From positions 6,687-14,751 of the forward strand of contig DNFG01000019.1 in assembly GCA_003487005.1 (NCBI GenBank): 8,065 bases of DNA. The letters run 5' to 3'. Source of the DNA: Bryobacterales bacterium. Lineage in GTDB: Bacteria; Acidobacteriota; Terriglobia; Bryobacterales; Bryobacteraceae. Shown in pieces: positions 7,101-8,065 of this stretch. The translations under genes and the position numbers were made by a program. A model generated the notes under the pieces. The model worked only from the letters and a program-made list of their open reading frames with translations. It was not told where the DNA came from and ran no database searches. Within the stretch, counting starts at the first letter, position 1. Each line of letters starts with the position of its first letter.

Positions 7101-7124
7101 AGGGCCGGCCTCCGGGCCGGCCCT
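7101..7124 (+). terminator. Strong GC hairpin terminator after the receptor gene
   Basis: A perfect 10-bp stem, AGGGCCGGCC with GGCCGGCCCT, closes a TCCG loop 25 bases after the receptor stop. With a C-G closing pair the loop fits the very stable UNCG tetraloop class. The run downstream, TTCCCGTCTCC, has few T residues, so it is a weak-tail intrinsic terminator or a 3'-end-stabilising hairpin. An A-rich stretch lies just before it on the plus strand. Confidence 0.7.
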
Positions 7125-7225
7125 TCCCGTCTCCTCGAGGCGTGTCAATCTGGACCCGTGGGGTCATTTCGGGCTTCCAGAATCTGGATTAGTGGAGATT
7201 CCAAATCAGGGAGCGGTGTGCGGAA

Positions 7226-7318
7226 TTCCGCTTGTAACCAATTGAAAACTCATGTACTCTTGGGGGCACAGGGAGGTCTCGAATGTTGGCCCTCGACGTG
7301 CTACGGTAACAAGTGGGG
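7226..7318. repeat. Imperfect inverted repeat upstream of the PDZ gene
   Basis: TTCCGCTTGTAACC (7226-7239) and GGTAACAAGTGGGG (7305-7318) can pair over 14 positions with one A-A mismatch and three G-T wobbles in RNA. The arms are 65 bases apart. The core CTTGTAACC/GGTAACAAG pairs at 8 of 9 positions. It flanks the weak promoter candidate and could be a paired operator, an RNA stem, or chance. Confidence 0.3.
7232..7260 (+). promoter_or_regulatory. Weak promoter candidate for the PDZ gene
   Basis: TTGTAA (7232-7237, 4 of 6 matches) is followed after 17 bases by TACTCT (7255-7260, 3 of 6, but keeping the first two and last positions). It sits in the AT-richest part of the intergenic region. 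Transcription would begin near 7267, about 100 bases before the proposed start codon. Confidence 0.3.
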
Positions 7319-7367
7319 CAGTGTATCCGCGCAACCAGTACTGCCCGAGTGACTGGATGGTGGAAAG

Positions 7368-8065
7368 TTGAAGGAGCTCAAGGAACAGATCGTCAATGCC
7401 CTCCTCGTCATTCTGACGGTGGCGGCGGTGATCTGCGCGGGCATCAACTACCAGCAGCAGCGCAAGTACGCCCTGCCTGATGATGGGGCCACCTGGATGG
7501 AAGTCCCGGCCGAAAAGCCGGGCGAAGCGCCGCAGGTCACGGTGGTTCATCTCACGCCGGGTGGTCCGGCGGAGGTGGCGGGGATCCGGAAAGGGGACGT
7601 GCTCTACCGCATCGGGACGGCGGTCAACCCCAACGGAATGGCGGTCGAGCAGGGGATCGACGTCGCGAAGATCCTGGCGCGGATCGGTGTCTGGGGCAAA
7701 GCGGAATACAGTCTCCGGCGCGGCGGCGTCGATCTCAAGGCGCTGGTGATCATTTCGGACGCCAACCAGGACCGGGCCCTGTCCCTGCAATACCTCATCG
7801 GTATCGCCTGGCTGGGTATCGGTCTGTTTCTGTTTTTCCGGCGGCAGCGGGCGCCGAAGTCACTCCACTTCTTCCTGTTGTGCCTCGCCAGTTTCGTGCT
7901 GCACACGTTCCATTACACCGGAAAACTGAACGGGTTTGACACCGCCATCTACCTGGGCAATATGGTGGCCGGATTGCTGGCTCCCGCGCTGTTCATCCAT
8001 TTCTGTCTCACTTTCCCCGAGCCGCGAAAGCAGAGGACCGCCTGGCAGACGCTGGGCGTCTATCT
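7368..8065 (+). CDS. PDZ-domain multi-spanning membrane protein, N-terminal part (3' truncated)
   Basis: The frame is open for 232 codons and runs off the right edge. Residues 8-26 form one membrane helix (IVNALLVILTVAAVICAGI). Residues 55-128 form a PDZ domain that would lie in the periplasm, with VVHLTPGGPAEVAGIRKGDV (59-78) as its signature. Three or more further helices follow: 140-157, 166-182 and 192-216, the last ending HFCLTFPEP. This Phe-Pro-Glu ending to a helix is one I associate with the membrane sensor regions of bacterial histidine kinases and similar signalling proteins, so a kinase, phosphatase or cyclase domain may lie beyond the window; that is inference. TTG at 7368 is proposed as start because an in-frame TGA lies at 7350-7352, only CTG 7353 is an alternative, and the first helix begins at once. 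GGTGG at 7359-7363 is a weak ribosome site. A PDZ-bearing protease regulator is another possibility. Confidence 0.8.
   Translation, partial: MKELKEQIVNALLVILTVAAVICAGINYQQQRKYALPDDGATWMEVPAEKPGEAPQVTVVHLTPGGPAEVAGIRKGDVLYRIGTAVNPNGMAVEQGIDVAKILARIGVWGKAEYSLRRGGVDLKALVIISDANQDRALSLQYLIGIAWLGIGLFLFFRRQRAPKSLHFFLLCLASFVLHTFHYTGKLNGFDTAIYLGNMVAGLLAPALFIHFCLTFPEPRKQRTAWQTLGVY

Larger units (their letters stand above)
7125..7367. other. Intergenic stretch without a convincing gene
   Basis: About 240 bases between the terminator and the PDZ protein gene. The base composition is more AT-rich than the flanking genes around 7185-7260. Frames crossing it have no ribosome site and no recognisable domain. 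It holds a weak promoter candidate and an imperfect inverted repeat, described separately, plus a short hairpin CCAGT/ACTGG (7335-7339 with 7352-7356) just upstream of the next start. No tRNA or known riboswitch is recognised. Confidence 0.5.

Noticed and set aside
1..8065. CRISPR array, tRNA, rRNA, transposase or phage genes
   Set aside because: I saw no regularly spaced repeats, no clover-leaf candidates, no rRNA-like conserved segments and no transposase or integrase motifs.

Overview
The window looks like chromosomal DNA from a GC-rich Gram-negative bacterium, most likely an Acidobacteriota member near the Solibacter/Bryobacter group. This placement is inferred from protein style and no 16S is present. 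The clearest pointer is the very long TonB-dependent receptor, which has an N-terminal carboxypeptidase-regulatory-like domain, LPFGKGK and FNATNTPHFGNP motifs, and a C-terminal phenylalanine. A DUF6807 ("PmoA-like") secreted protein, a small c-type cytochrome and a PDZ/multi-TM sensor-like protein fit the same group. The first 14 bases match the 3' end of an Illumina read-1 adapter, so the left edge is probably a raw contig end and not native sequence.

Layout from left to right. The 3' nine tenths of gatB (Glu-tRNAGln/Asp-tRNAAsn amidotransferase subunit B) runs to 1281. A likely two-gene unit follows: an exported DUF6807 protein (1347-2291) and an exported monoheme cytochrome c (2288-2731), joined by a 4-base GTGA overlap. 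A FabG-like short-chain dehydrogenase lies on the opposite strand (2738-3463) and converges on the cytochrome gene with 6 bases between them. A 222-base divergent intergenic region separates it from the TonB-dependent receptor (3686-7075). The receptor gene ends at a strong GC hairpin with a UCCG tetraloop (7101-7124). After a gene-poor stretch of about 240 bases, a membrane protein with a PDZ domain starts near 7368 and runs off the right edge.

The most interesting part is the leader of the receptor gene. A good sigma70-type promoter (TTGCTT, 17 bp, TATACT) is followed by a perfect AGGAGG ribosome site, a 23-codon open reading frame (3604-3675), and a stop codon that abuts the receptor's own ribosome site. 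This looks like a translated leader peptide coupled to the receptor. Otherwise the genes do not form one obvious pathway: gatB is housekeeping, the DUF6807-cytochrome pair looks like periplasmic oxidative or carbohydrate-related metabolism of unknown substrate, and the receptor is an outer-membrane importer with no SusD-like partner in view. I see no CRISPR array, tRNA, rRNA, insertion sequence or defence system.
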